Assembly (NCBI GenBank): GCA_964496435.1
Contig: CAZBZP010000001.1
Coordinates: forward strand, 62,001-126,000
From: Berkiella sp964496435
GTDB lineage: Bacteria > Pseudomonadota > Gammaproteobacteria > Berkiellales > Berkiellaceae
Direction: 5' to 3'
DNA length: 64,000 nt
Part shown: one piece after another, positions 1 to 8,506 of the stretch
Position numbering within the stretch: the first letter of the stretch is position 1
Layout: every line of letters starts with the position of its first letter
Notes under the pieces: model-generated
Seen by the model: only the letters and a program-made list of their open reading frames with translations
Database searches by the model: none
Told to the model about the DNA's origin: nothing
Made by a program: the position numbers and the translations under genes

Positions 1-297
1 GCGCAGAATTTTAAGCCGAATAATGAAATGCTTTTTGAAAAACTTCAATGGTCAAAAAATCTCATAGAAACTATCGACAATTACAAAAATAACAGCATAC
101 ATTATACTTTCCCAACCTTAGCAGAAATAAGAAAGACACTTGCCTCCTTTTTCATTGAAGGCAATCTTGTACATCCTTCCTATGCGTTGGGTGAGCGTTG
201 CCCACTCATGCAGTTTAGCCCTATTAAAAATAAGATAGAAAATGAAATCAATACGCTATCAATTCACACAAGAAGCCCTACCCTCACCCCAACCTAA
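1..297 (+). CDS. C-terminal fragment of an unidentified protein (cut by window edge)
   Basis: The frame is open from the first base and stops at 297, so this is the 3' end of a gene that starts outside the window. About 98 residues are visible. A short conserved-looking stretch (HPSYALGERCPL, near the middle) reads like a real protein rather than random coding, but I do not recognise the family with confidence; a methyltransferase-type C-terminus is only a guess. Its end overlaps the start of the cyanophycin-synthetase-like gene by 56 bases, which suggests translational coupling and a shared transcript. Confidence 0.5.
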   Translation, partial: AQNFKPNNEMLFEKLQWSKNLIETIDNYKNNSIHYTFPTLAEIRKTLASFFIEGNLVHPSYALGERCPLMQFSPIKNKIENEINTLSIHTRSPTLTPT

Positions 298-2158
298 GCA
301 ATGGGGCACTGATTATCCCTCATCGCATCTTCACACGAACACAGATCCCCAACTGCTTTTCACCCTCATTGAAAAACCCCACTTTTACCAAGGGTATATG
401 AATGGGTATCGCCAGCCTGTGGTGATGCTAAAAATTCAAACAACGCCCCATAGACTTGATTTAGCACAGATGAAACAAGCACTTACTTACTATTTTAAAA
501 CTGATTTTAATGTGTCTTGCACTCAAGAGCTTTGCTATTTACTGGGTGAAGCAGTTTGTGCGCTTCAAAGAGCAGCAGGTTTTCCAATATTACAAGATAT
601 TGAAGTCCAAGCGCTTAACGCGCATGAAGGAGTGTTTGCGATTTGGATCCCAACGCTGATTGAAGATGTTTTTCATCAGGCCATGGCTTTTATGCTACAG
701 TTTTTTTACCAGCAATTAGCTCAATCGCATTTCATACCCAATGAGGGACTCAACTTTGAAATTCAAGAACTGATTACAAGATTAAAAGTGCAAGCTCCTC
801 GGGGTTCAAATAGCTTGAGGCTTATAAAGGCTGCCCATCTATTAGATATACCTTGGTGTCATATTGCACAATTTACCTATCAATTTGGTCAAGGTGCGCA
901 TTCACGCTGGTTTGATAGCACTTTTACCGATAAGACATCTATTCTCTCGGCAGAATTAGCAAAGGATAAACAGTATACCTGGCAATTATGGAAAAAAGCA
1001 GGGCTTCCTGTTCCACAGCAAATTGTGATTCATAGCCAAAGGCAAGCAATCTCGCAAGCAAATGAATTGGGCTACCCTGTCGTCATTAAACCACGCAACC
1101 AAGAAGGTGGCTCTGGTGTCTTTGCTCATATCACTTGCGAAGAAAAACTCAAGAAAGCATACGAACATGTCCAGAAATTTTCTAATGCAATCCTCATGGA
1201 AGAACATGTTAAGGGTAAAGACTATCGTCTTCTTTTGTTAAACGGGAAGTTAATTTGGGCCATTGAGAGAATACCTGCGGGTGTGACAGGTGATGGTATC
1301 AATTCCATTAAATCGCTTATAGATATTATGAATCAACAACCCAACCGAGGAACACTAAAAAGCGCTGCACTAAAACGTATTGAAATTAATGAGATAATGG
1401 TTGATTTCTTAGCCGAGCAAAACTGTAGCTTAGACAGCATCCTACCTTGCGGGCAATTTATTGCTTTAAGTCGCACAGCGAATATTTCTGCGGGCGGCAC
1501 CCCAGTGGCTGTTTTTGACAAAGTTCATCCTGATAATAAGCATCTAGTTGAAACAGCAGCAAAGCTCTTACGCTTAGATTTTGCAGGCATTGATTTTATT
1601 TGCCCTAATATAGAAGAATCCTATCTTAAGGTTGGCGGCGCATTATTAGAAATAAATGCCCAACCACAACTTGGGATCATTACAACGCCACATATTCACC
1701 AACAAGTATTATCTAGTCTTATTCCTGACAAAGGACGCATTCCCATTATCGTTATCTGTGGGAAACATCCACAAGCATTTCCATTACAAAAATTAATTGA
1801 TTGCCTTATGAATAATTATGAACATGTCGGTTTGGTTCAAGACAACATGGCATTTATCAATAATGAGAAAATGTGTGCTTCACCTTCTGTTTTTAATGCT
1901 GCCAATGCCTTACTTTTAAACCAACAGTTAAATTCCTTGGTTTATCACATTCAAACGCTTGATGATTTTTCCTTGCAAGGCTTACCTTTTGATCAATGTA
2001 ATGTAATTTTGTGTCTTGAAAGCCACTTTGCACACATGCCAACCTTGGTAAAAGCTTGCTCCAAGCCCTTAATCATCTTGGAAAATAACGACCTTTCATT
2101 TGAGGAAATTATCAACAATGTGCTTTCCCATATTAAGGATAAAGTTACAGCCACTTAA
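242..2158 (+). CDS. Cyanophycin synthetase-like ATP-grasp protein with degenerate Mur-ligase domain (CphA2-like)
   Basis: The 638-residue protein has an N-terminal cyanophycin-synthetase-type domain (about 1-210), an ATP-grasp domain (about 215-490; TDKTS, AKDKQYTWQLWKKAGLPVP, YPVVIKPRNQEGGSGV, and the metal-site stretch LLEINAQPQL), and a short tail. The tail begins IPIIVICGKHPQAF where full CphA has the Mur-ligase P-loop GTNGKTTT, then keeps a recognisable GLPFDQCNVILC element, so it is a remnant of the M domain with its ATP site lost. Full CphA1 is near 870 residues. A shortened, inactive M domain is a trait of CphA2, which polymerises beta-Asp-Arg dipeptides. The likely role is therefore ATP-driven ligation of amino acids or dipeptides into a polymer or small peptide; the substrate is not determined. 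The start overlaps the preceding gene and lacks a strong Shine-Dalgarno. Confidence 0.8.
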   Translation: MKSIRYQFTQEALPSPQPKQWGTDYPSSHLHTNTDPQLLFTLIEKPHFYQGYMNGYRQPVVMLKIQTTPHRLDLAQMKQALTYYFKTDFNVSCTQELCYLLGEAVCALQRAAGFPILQDIEVQALNAHEGVFAIWIPTLIEDVFHQAMAFMLQFFYQQLAQSHFIPNEGLNFEIQELITRLKVQAPRGSNSLRLIKAAHLLDIPWCHIAQFTYQFGQGAHSRWFDSTFTDKTSILSAELAKDKQYTWQLWKKAGLPVPQQIVIHSQRQAISQANELGYPVVIKPRNQEGGSGVFAHITCEEKLKKAYEHVQKFSNAILMEEHVKGKDYRLLLLNGKLIWAIERIPAGVTGDGINSIKSLIDIMNQQPNRGTLKSAALKRIEINEIMVDFLAEQNCSLDSILPCGQFIALSRTANISAGGTPVAVFDKVHPDNKHLVETAAKLLRLDFAGIDFICPNIEESYLKVGGALLEINAQPQLGIITTPHIHQQVLSSLIPDKGRIPIIVICGKHPQAFPLQKLIDCLMNNYEHVGLVQDNMAFINNEKMCASPSVFNAANALLLNQQLNSLVYHIQTLDDFSLQGLPFDQCNVILCLESHFAHMPTLVKACSKPLIILENNDLSFEEIINNVLSHIKDKVTAT

Positions 2159-2248
2159 CCTCTAGCAATTTCAGGAATTGAGCTTTAATCTAAGAATGCT
2201 ATGTTTAATCTAAGCTTACTCTTTGTATATAAAAAATAAGTTAATATT

Positions 2249-3223
2249 ATGGCGCATAGTATATTTGTTAAGGTCCTAAAAGCTAGTTTTTTAATCTCAG
2301 TCATGTCTTTTTATACATGTGCTTTTGCTGAACAACCCGCCTTGCACTATAGAACTGACGCGCCAGACATATTAATACCCGCTGAAGTCATATTAAATAA
2401 AAAACATGAAATCACCGCACCTATCGGTGATTACTATATGTGCCCTATTGTTAAGGTCATGATCAATAACCAAGGTCCTTTTTACTTTAAAATATCTACC
2501 GCGGATCGTGAGACCTTAATAACAGAAAATCTTGCCAAAAAATTAAAATTACCAATAGCGAAAACACAAACTATCGGCAACGATGCGCAAGGTGAAACCA
2601 TCAACACCTATATGGCAAATGAGATTAATGTCGGCGGTGTCATTCTTAAAAATTATGGTATCGTTGGTAGTGACTCTCTAGAAGAGCTCGTCAAACGTGG
2701 CAAAATTTCTCACATGGATGGTGTTATCAGCCTACAAGCTTTCTATGGTTATTTAGTGACGGTTGATTATAAAGCTGAAAAACTAATCGTCGAAAAATCA
2801 AGCTTATCTGAGGATAAAAACAATATAGCTTATTCAAAAGGCTTCTCTATTCCCGTCATCCCAGGGAAAATTAATTTCTCAAAACTAAAAAAAGAAATAA
2901 CCCAAGATTTTGTCTTATCAACAACGTATCATCCAAAATTTTATATTGATGCTTGTAAAATACCCGAAATGCTTAAATTTAAGAATATTCAAGGGTTGGG
3001 GGTTGAAGATGAAAGAGGAAATGCAACTGTAGATTACTTCTCTCAACTCCATGGCGATCTCATTTTTTCTGAATCTCTAAACTTCCAATCGCCTTATGTA
3101 TTTTTTGGGCAATTAAACTGTAATGCCCCTGACACGACAGGCGCCTTGGGCAGTAACTTTTTTGAGAAGTATAAAGTCACCTTTGATCAAAAAAATGGGC
3201 TTGTACGAATACTAAAAAATTAA
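2249..3223 (+). CDS. Exported retropepsin-like protein lacking the catalytic Asp
   Basis: The 324-residue product has a hydrophobic signal peptide (about 1-28, ending in CAFA-EQ), so it is probably periplasmic. The mature part has the layout of a bacterial aspartyl-protease-like (retropepsin) fold: a beta hairpin ending GPFYFKI, then LITENLAKKLKLP, and later an inner strand with a hydrophobic-G motif (MDGVISLQAF). The catalytic triplet, usually DTG after the 'F-x-I' strand, reads STA here (Ser83), so peptidase activity is doubtful. It may be a binding protein derived from the family. It stands alone between the CphA-like gene and a convergent membrane protein gene. No clear ribosome-binding site precedes the ATG. 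Confidence 0.6.
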   Translation: MAHSIFVKVLKASFLISVMSFYTCAFAEQPALHYRTDAPDILIPAEVILNKKHEITAPIGDYYMCPIVKVMINNQGPFYFKISTADRETLITENLAKKLKLPIAKTQTIGNDAQGETINTYMANEINVGGVILKNYGIVGSDSLEELVKRGKISHMDGVISLQAFYGYLVTVDYKAEKLIVEKSSLSEDKNNIAYSKGFSIPVIPGKINFSKLKKEITQDFVLSTTYHPKFYIDACKIPEMLKFKNIQGLGVEDERGNATVDYFSQLHGDLIFSESLNFQSPYVFFGQLNCNAPDTTGALGSNFFEKYKVTFDQKNGLVRILKN

Positions 3224-3228
3224 TGTCC

Positions 3229-3732
3229 TCAATGCGCTGTTGCTTCCATCGCTTTTTTGGCAGCAGGATGATGTGATAACACCGCTTGAGTTACTTCTTG
3301 CTCTTTCCCATCAGGCGTATCAACCATCATAATAAAATGGCCTTCTTCCACATACTTCTCATATTTTTCTACCACTTCATCTTTTACACCTATTCCTATC
3401 AAACCAGTTGCCCAAACACCAATTACAACGCCGATTAACAACATAGCTATAAAACCAAAGGCATTGATGTGTATGTTCGGTGGCAAGACGATTGAGAACA
3501 AGGTAAAAATAAACAAAGCAAACAGCAAACCGACAAAAGGACCTTTTTTAATAGCTGAACCTAAGTGTGAAGTATAAAAGACGCCAGCACGGTTAAGATG
3601 TGCCTCTTCCAAATCTTCTGCTAAGCCACCACAAATATGAATGTGCTTTTGCTTAACACCTAAGCCAGATAGTTCATGAACGATATTAGCCGTTTCATCG
3701 AGATCGGGGACAAGAAAGAATAGTCGCTTCAT
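3229..3732 (-). CDS. Small membrane protein with two central transmembrane segments (DUF1269-like)
   Basis: The 167-residue protein starts behind a good Shine-Dalgarno (AGGAG). It has a soluble N-terminal half (MKRLFFLVPDLDETANIVHEL...) with an alpha/beta look, two central membrane segments (about 65-85 and 92-115), and a short soluble C-terminus. This resembles DUF1269/'general stress' membrane proteins in which a ferredoxin-like sensor part is interrupted by a glycine-rich membrane hairpin. Its function is unknown. It is convergent with the retropepsin-like gene, with only five bases between the stop codons. Confidence 0.6.
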   Translation of the reverse strand: MKRLFFLVPDLDETANIVHELSGLGVKQKHIHICGGLAEDLEEAHLNRAGVFYTSHLGSAIKKGPFVGLLFALFIFTLFSIVLPPNIHINAFGFIAMLLIGVVIGVWATGLIGIGVKDEVVEKYEKYVEEGHFIMMVDTPDGKEQEVTQAVLSHHPAAKKAMEATAH

Positions 3733-3866
3733 AACGCTCTCCTAAAAGACCGTCATAATCTTTATCTTATCCAAAATTTAGCTAATTAGCTATTTTTTAT
3801 GTAGCTACACGCTAATTTATACTCAAATGGGATGCAATTAACGTAAATGATTGATTTATAACCCCC

Positions 3867-3896
3867 CTAGTATTACCATTACTAGTATTACTATTA
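3867..3896 (+). promoter_or_regulatory. Tandem 15-bp repeat, candidate VapB operator
   Basis: Two adjacent 15-base units, CTAGTATTACCATTA and CTAGTATTACTATTA (14 of 15 identical), lie just upstream of the vapB start. Antitoxins of the AbrB/MazE type usually autorepress by binding repeats at their own promoter, so this is the likely operator. The binding itself is inferred. Confidence 0.5.
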
Positions 3897-3914
3897 CTTT
3901 TTGTAGGTGGGTAT

Positions 3915-4124
3915 ATGCAAATTACTCAAAAAGGGCAGGTTACTATTCCTCAGGAAATCCGTGAGCGCTTTGGTCTTTTACCTCATACTGAAGTTGAATT
4001 TGTTGTTGAAAACAATATTGTTATATTGCGTAAAAAAAAGGGGTCTTCTCCTTTTAGAAAAATACGTGGTCTTGTTAAAGGTAAGTTTACTACTGATGAA
4101 ATAATGGCGATGACAAGAAAATGA
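3915..4124 (+). CDS. vapB: AbrB/MazE-fold antitoxin (VapB type)
   Basis: The 69-residue protein has the swapped-hairpin AbrB signature at its N-terminus (MQITQKGQVTIPQEIRERFG, then TEVEFVVENNIVILRKKK). The remaining C-terminal tail would wrap the toxin. It binds DNA and neutralises the PIN-domain RNase encoded next. Its TGA stop overlaps the toxin's ATG in an ATGA arrangement at 4121-4124, the usual coupling in such modules. A GGTGGG stretch precedes the ATG. Confidence 0.88.
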   Translation: MQITQKGQVTIPQEIRERFGLLPHTEVEFVVENNIVILRKKKGSSPFRKIRGLVKGKFTTDEIMAMTRK

Positions 4125-4522
4125 TATTGGTAGATTCTAATGTAATTTTGGACATTATCACTGATGATCCGATTTGGGCTGAGTGGTCTATTGATATACT
4201 AGAAGAACAAATTGTACCTTTAGCTATTAATCCCATTATATTCTCTGAAGTATCTATAAAAATTGAACGCCTAGAATTAATTGATGAGGCTTTAAGCCAA
4301 TTTAAACGGCTAGATTTACCTTATGAAGCAGCATTTTTAGCAGGTAAGGCCTATTTATATTATTTAAAACAAAATGGTAAAAAGGGCTCGCCCCTGCCAG
4401 ACTTTTATATTGGCGCTCATGCAGCCATTTTAGGCATACCGCTGATTACGAGAGATGTAAAACGTTATCGAAGCTATTTTCCTAAGCTCAAACTAATTAC
4501 ACCTGATGAAGTGAATGCTTAA
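4121..4522 (+). CDS. vapC: PIN-domain ribonuclease toxin (VapC type)
   Basis: The 133-residue PIN domain has the expected acidic residues: MILVDSNVILDI at the N-terminus (Asp5), a Glu in the SEVSIKIE helix, PDFYIGAHA (Asp about 98) and TRDVKRY (Asp about 115). Toxins of this family cut RNA, often initiator tRNA or rRNA, and are held inactive by the co-expressed antitoxin. All catalytic acids appear intact, so the module may be functional. The gene is coupled to vapB by a four-base overlap. Confidence 0.88.
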   Translation: MILVDSNVILDIITDDPIWAEWSIDILEEQIVPLAINPIIFSEVSIKIERLELIDEALSQFKRLDLPYEAAFLAGKAYLYYLKQNGKKGSPLPDFYIGAHAAILGIPLITRDVKRYRSYFPKLKLITPDEVNA

Positions 4523-4540
4523 TATTCTCTTAAATATACC

Positions 4541-4610
4541 GGGAATTTTAACTAAAAAGGGCGGCCGTCCGCCTACGCTTATATAAAAGCTTCGGCGTAA
4601 CATAATTCCC
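4541..4610. repeat. Inverted-repeat structure between convergent vapC and sspB
   Basis: The segment starts GGGAATT and ends AATTCCC, and inside it has a compact palindrome GGCGGCCGTCCGCC and a second arm pair (ACGCTT...AAGCTTCGGCGT). It sits between convergent genes and touches the sspB stop, so it may serve as a bidirectional terminator, or it may be a REP-like element. No long U-tract is present. Confidence 0.4.
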
Positions 4611-5029
4611 TATTTGACCACTGTTAATTTAGGGCGACCGTTTCCGCCTTTTTTGCCTTTACCACCCTTTCCACCTGCTTCGGTTTCAATTGGTTTTTCT
4701 GGTGGTGGCGTATCATCTTCTTCGTCATCTTTGAAGACCATACCACGACCATTTTCTTTGGCATAAATGGCACTAACAGCTTTCATGGGGACATAGATAT
4801 CGTGTGGAACCCCAGCAAATCTTGCGTTAAATTCCACATGATCATTGGCTAACAATAAGTTTCTTACGGCACCTGGTGAAATATTTAAAACGATACGGCC
4901 ATTATCTACATACTCACGCGGCACACTGACTTGCGGAAAATCAGCATTAACAACGAGATATGGCGTTGCATTGTTATCAACTATCCACTCGTAAAATGCG
5001 CGTAATAAATAGGGCCTGCTCGAATTCAT
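4610..5029 (-). CDS. sspB: ClpXP protease specificity-enhancing factor SspB
   Basis: SspB is the adaptor that delivers ssrA-tagged proteins to ClpXP. The 139-residue product begins MNSSRPYLLRAFYEWIVDNN, the typical SspB start, followed by the dimeric substrate-binding domain (PREYVDNGRIVLNISPGAVRNL) and a flexible acidic, then glycine/lysine-rich tail (DDEEDDTPPP...). The C-terminus ends GNGRPKLTVVK, the short peptide that docks on ClpX. I chose this ATG because it lies one base after the sspA stop; an upstream in-frame ATG would overlap sspA and adds unrelated sequence. It is the last gene of the petABC-sspAB run. Confidence 0.93.
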   Translation of the reverse strand: MNSSRPYLLRAFYEWIVDNNATPYLVVNADFPQVSVPREYVDNGRIVLNISPGAVRNLLLANDHVEFNARFAGVPHDIYVPMKAVSAIYAKENGRGMVFKDDEEDDTPPPEKPIETEAGGKGGKGKKGGNGRPKLTVVK

Positions 5030-5030
5030 G

Positions 5031-5669
5031 CTACTCAAAACCACCAATGGCACGTTCGGTATCGGTAAGGCTAACTTGAAAAGCTTCTCTATCAAATAAG
5101 CGCTTTGCATATTCTTGAACAGATTTAGCTTCTACAGGCAAACTGATGCCCATCAGTTTCAAACGCCATAACATCGGTGCAATAGCGCAATCCACTAAAG
5201 AGAATTCCTCACTTAAAAAGAAAGGCATCTCTTTAAACATGGGGGATACCGCAACAATGCTTTCATAAAGTGCTTTTCGATATTCTTGCTGTTCAAGTGG
5301 ATTAGCATTTCTATCAAGGATCTTATTCATTAGCGTGTACCAGTCACGATTCACCCGATGAAGCATTAAACGGCTGCGCGCTCTAGCAACGGGGTATACT
5401 GGCATCAAAGGCGGATGAGGAAAACGCTCATCTAAATATTCCATGATGATTTCTGATTCGTAGAGCACTAAATCTCTATCAACCAAAGTAGGCACTGTAT
5501 TGTAGGGATTAATCTCGATTAAAGCCTCAACCTGAGAGTCTACGTCGATTTCAAATAGATCAAACGTTACGCCTTTTTCAGCTAAAACAATACGAGCACG
5601 ATGACTATATGGATCTGAGGCACCAGAATACAGTGTCATGACGCTACGTTTATTTGCGACTACTGCCAT
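5031..5669 (-). CDS. sspA: Stringent starvation protein A (GST-fold, RNA polymerase-associated)
   Basis: The 212-residue protein has a thioredoxin-like N-terminal half (VMTLYSGASDPYSHRARIVLAEKG, NPYNTVPTLVDRDLVLYESEIIMEYLDERFPHPPLMP) and an all-helical C-terminal half, the GST fold of SspA. SspA binds sigma70 RNA polymerase during starvation and acid stress. The SspA hallmark PHPPLMP is present. The start at 5669 is set by an AGGAG seven bases upstream; a further upstream start would run into the cytochrome c1 gene. The cytochrome bc1-sspA-sspB order is the usual gammaproteobacterial one. Confidence 0.93.
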   Translation of the reverse strand: MAVVANKRSVMTLYSGASDPYSHRARIVLAEKGVTFDLFEIDVDSQVEALIEINPYNTVPTLVDRDLVLYESEIIMEYLDERFPHPPLMPVYPVARARSRLMLHRVNRDWYTLMNKILDRNANPLEQQEYRKALYESIVAVSPMFKEMPFFLSEEFSLVDCAIAPMLWRLKLMGISLPVEAKSVQEYAKRLFDREAFQVSLTDTERAIGGFE

Positions 5670-5680
5670 CAAAAGCTCCT

Positions 5681-6463
5681 TTAATGGACATCTTTCCAAT
5701 ATTCACGTTTTAGTAGATACGCAAAAAAGGTAAATATCACTAAAAACAATAATACCCAAACCCCAAGGCGCTTACGCTCTAATTTGTGGGGTTCCCCAAC
5801 ATAATCTAAAAAGTTTACTAAATCGGTCATCGCTTTATCATAAGCTTCTGGTGTTAAGGTACCAGGCTTTTTAAGCTCAAGATGAGAAACAACTTGCTTC
5901 TCAACCGTGTTTCCTTGATCGTCCGTTAATTTCACTGTCTTATAAACAGGTACTTGCGTGCCTTGTAGGGCAAGCAAAATATGTGGCATACCCACATCAG
6001 GGAAGACGACATTGTTTACACCCCAAGGACGCTTAGGATCTTCATAGAAGCTTTTTAAATACGTGTATAACCAGTCTTTACCGCGTGAACGAGATACCAA
6101 GGAAAGATCCGGTGGAGAAACACCAAACCATACCGCAGATAAGGCTTTAGGTGTTGCAACCAAAATAGGATCGTTTGGCTTATCACTGATAAAATTCAGG
6201 TTATCGTTAACCAACTTTTCAAGTACATTGCCCTTTTTGTCTACGATGCCTATATCTTTGGCCATGTCCTTATAACGCACATACTGCAGGGAATGACAAC
6301 CAGCACAATAGTTCATGTATAGACTTGCACCACGCTGCAATGACGCTTTGTCGCACAAATCATTTTTTACCTTTTCAAGGTGAACGCCGCCTTCACTAGC
6401 AAAGACAGCGCCTATTAAGCTAACCGCAAAGAAGACACCCAAACATGCTTTTATTACTTTCAT
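5681..6463 (-). CDS. petC: Ubiquinol-cytochrome c reductase, cytochrome c1
   Basis: The 260-residue protein has a cleavable-type signal peptide (about 1-22), one haem c motif CAGCH (residues about 54-58), a MPHILL segment with the candidate axial Met region (near DVGMPH), and a single C-terminal membrane anchor (VWVLLFLVIFTFFAYLL). It takes electrons from the Rieske centre and passes them to a soluble cytochrome or oxidase on the periplasmic side. It overlaps the end of petB by four bases, as expected for a bc1 operon. Confidence 0.95.
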   Translation of the reverse strand: MKVIKACLGVFFAVSLIGAVFASEGGVHLEKVKNDLCDKASLQRGASLYMNYCAGCHSLQYVRYKDMAKDIGIVDKKGNVLEKLVNDNLNFISDKPNDPILVATPKALSAVWFGVSPPDLSLVSRSRGKDWLYTYLKSFYEDPKRPWGVNNVVFPDVGMPHILLALQGTQVPVYKTVKLTDDQGNTVEKQVVSHLELKKPGTLTPEAYDKAMTDLVNFLDYVGEPHKLERKRLGVWVLLFLVIFTFFAYLLKREYWKDVH

Positions 6464-7686
6464 TTGTAAGTTAGCCTCGTTGGAACAGGTTTCGTCTTAT
6501 CTATTTTTGAATAGATTGGCATCAACAAAAAGAACGCAAAGTAGAAAAATGAAAATATTTGCGCTGCAATCATTCTTCCAGGGCTTGGTGGCATCAGGCC
6601 CAAATATCCTAAGCTGATAAAGCTCACGACAAAGATAGCTAGTACGGTTTTATAAATCGGACCACGATATCGAATCGATTTAACAGGACTTCTATCAAGC
6701 CAGGGTAAGAAAGCAATAATGAGTACCGCTGAAAACATCGCAATAACGCCCATTAACTTATCTGGAATGGCACGTAAGATGGCGTAAAAAGGCGTCATAT
6801 ACCAAACAGGGGCAATATGCTCCGGTGTTTTCATGGGATTTGCAGGTTCAAAATTGGGCGCCTCAAGGAAAAAGCCGCCTAAATCTGGTGCAAAAAAGAT
6901 AACTGAACAAAAGAATATTAAGAACACGCCAACGCCAAAGAAATCCTTCACCGAGTAATAAGGGTGAAAGGGAATGCCATCGATAGGATGCCCATCTGGA
7001 CCTTTGTGTTCTTTTATTTCAATGCCGTCTGGATTGTTAGAACCCACTTCATGCAAAGCAATAATATGCATCCACACAAGTAATAAGAAAATAAGAGGTA
7101 AGCCAACAACATGTAAGGCAAAGAATCGATTCAAGGTAGCGTCTGAAACGTTAAAGTCACCACGCATCCATTCGACCAGCGTTGGTCCAATGCCAGGGAT
7201 GGCTTCAAAGAGCGAGGTAATCACTTTACCGCCCCAGAATGACATTTGTCCCCATGGCAATAAGTAACCCATAAAAGCTTCTGCCATTAAACAAATGTAA
7301 ATAGCGGTACCAATCAACCAGATCAATTCACGTGGTTTTTTATATGATCCATAGAGAAGGCCACGGAACATATGCAAATAAACCACAATAAAGAAAAAGG
7401 AAGCGCCTGTTGAATGAAGGTATCGTAAAATCCAACCTTTGGGGACATCACGCATGATGTACTCAACAGAACCAAAAGCTTCAGCCGCAGAAGGCTTATA
7501 AAACATCGCTAACCAAATGCCCGACAAGAGTTGATTAACCAGCACGAGCAAAGCAAGCGAACCAAAGAAATACCAAAAGTTAAAATTCTTTGGCGCATAA
7601 TATTGCCCAACGTGCTCATTCCACATCTTGCTCATGGGGAAGCGCTTATCAATCCATGCTAACAATCCTGATGATGAGTTATTCAT
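6460..7686 (-). CDS. petB: Ubiquinol-cytochrome c reductase, cytochrome b
   Basis: This integral membrane subunit of complex III has 408 residues and about eight transmembrane helices. The haem-ligand histidines are visible in LRYLHSTGASFFFIVVYLHMF and in FALHVVGLPLIFLLLVWMHIIALHEVGSN. The PEHIAPVWYMTPFYAILR segment corresponds to the PEWY quinol-site region; here it reads PVWY, with the Glu two to five residues earlier (TPEHIAPVWY). Its stop overlaps petC and its start abuts the petA stop, so the three genes are co-translated. Confidence 0.95.
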   Translation of the reverse strand: MNNSSSGLLAWIDKRFPMSKMWNEHVGQYYAPKNFNFWYFFGSLALLVLVNQLLSGIWLAMFYKPSAAEAFGSVEYIMRDVPKGWILRYLHSTGASFFFIVVYLHMFRGLLYGSYKKPRELIWLIGTAIYICLMAEAFMGYLLPWGQMSFWGGKVITSLFEAIPGIGPTLVEWMRGDFNVSDATLNRFFALHVVGLPLIFLLLVWMHIIALHEVGSNNPDGIEIKEHKGPDGHPIDGIPFHPYYSVKDFFGVGVFLIFFCSVIFFAPDLGGFFLEAPNFEPANPMKTPEHIAPVWYMTPFYAILRAIPDKLMGVIAMFSAVLIIAFLPWLDRSPVKSIRYRGPIYKTVLAIFVVSFISLGYLGLMPPSPGRMIAAQIFSFFYFAFFLLMPIYSKIDKTKPVPTRLTYK

Positions 7687-8273
7687 TACGCAGCCTTTTG
7701 ATCTTCGCCGACAACTATAACGGTATCACTTTCAAACTTATAAGGAGGCACCACTAAATTTAAGGGCGCTGGAACACCTTTAAACACGCGGCCTGCTAAG
7801 TCGAATCTGGAACCATGACATGGACAGAAGAAACCGCCCTGCCAGCTTGGTTCAACACTTCCTAATTCAGGACGATAAAGCGGTACACAGCCTAAGTGGG
7901 TACAAATCCCAATTAAAACGAGAAATTCAGGTTTGATTGAACGATACTCATTGTGCGCATAAGTAGGTTGCTGTTGTTGCTCAGAAGTGGGATCACGCAA
8001 TTCGCTGTCTAGCGATGGCAATCTTTCAAGCATTGATTTAGTTCTGTGTATGACCCATACAGGTTGTCCACGCCATTCGACAGTTAATTGAGCACCTGGC
8101 TCAAGTTTGCTGACATCAATTTTAACTGGTGCGCCCATTGCTTGTGCTCTCGCACTGGGGAACCAAGAACAGACAAACGGGGAGGCAGCATAAGCTACCC
8201 CTACCCCACTGATAACGGTTGTTGCAGCAGTTAAAAACCGCCGTCTACCGGTATCTACTATATCATCACTCAT
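7686..8273 (-). CDS. petA: Ubiquinol-cytochrome c reductase, Rieske iron-sulfur subunit
   Basis: The 195-residue protein begins with a twin-arginine-type anchor (TGRRRFLTAATTVISGVGVAYAASPF), which stays as a membrane tether. The C-terminal Rieske domain has both [2Fe-2S] loops, CTHLGC and CPCHGSRFD, joined by about 18 residues. It moves electrons from quinol at cytochrome b to cytochrome c1. It is the first gene of petABC-sspAB, and its promoter should lie between 8274 and 8450. Confidence 0.95.
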   Translation of the reverse strand: MSDDIVDTGRRRFLTAATTVISGVGVAYAASPFVCSWFPSARAQAMGAPVKIDVSKLEPGAQLTVEWRGQPVWVIHRTKSMLERLPSLDSELRDPTSEQQQQPTYAHNEYRSIKPEFLVLIGICTHLGCVPLYRPELGSVEPSWQGGFFCPCHGSRFDLAGRVFKGVPAPLNLVVPPYKFESDTVIVVGEDQKAA

Positions 8274-8451
8274 TCATGCGCCTCCCAGACGGAACTGTTC
8301 TTGAGTGTTTGTTTTAATTCTTTTAGCTCTACTTCTTAGAGCGGCGGCAAATACTATCACAAAATTACAAATTCTATGCAAAGCAATTTAGTAAATTGCT
8401 GGCCAGCCGGTAGTTTACACGATAAAACTACTGGCTCATACTTCTTTATTG

Positions 8452-8506
8452 CATACGTATGAACAAGTTAAGCTACTCAAGCTAAATAAAATCGCGCCCT
8501 CTCTTT
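8452..8506 (+). repeat. 55-bp direct repeat, copy 1 (left side of gap)
   Basis: This copy starts CATACGTATGAACAAG and ends GCGCCCTCTCTTT directly at the first N. It is identical over all 55 bases to 8607-8661, directly after the last N. An exact match bounded on both sides by a fixed-length gap is typical of two contig ends that share an assembly k-mer. Confidence 0.9.

Noticed and set aside
3907..4104. A 65-codon frame overlapping vapB in another frame
   Set aside because: The vapB frame has the AbrB signature and couples to vapC; this one is a leucine/lysine-rich shadow.
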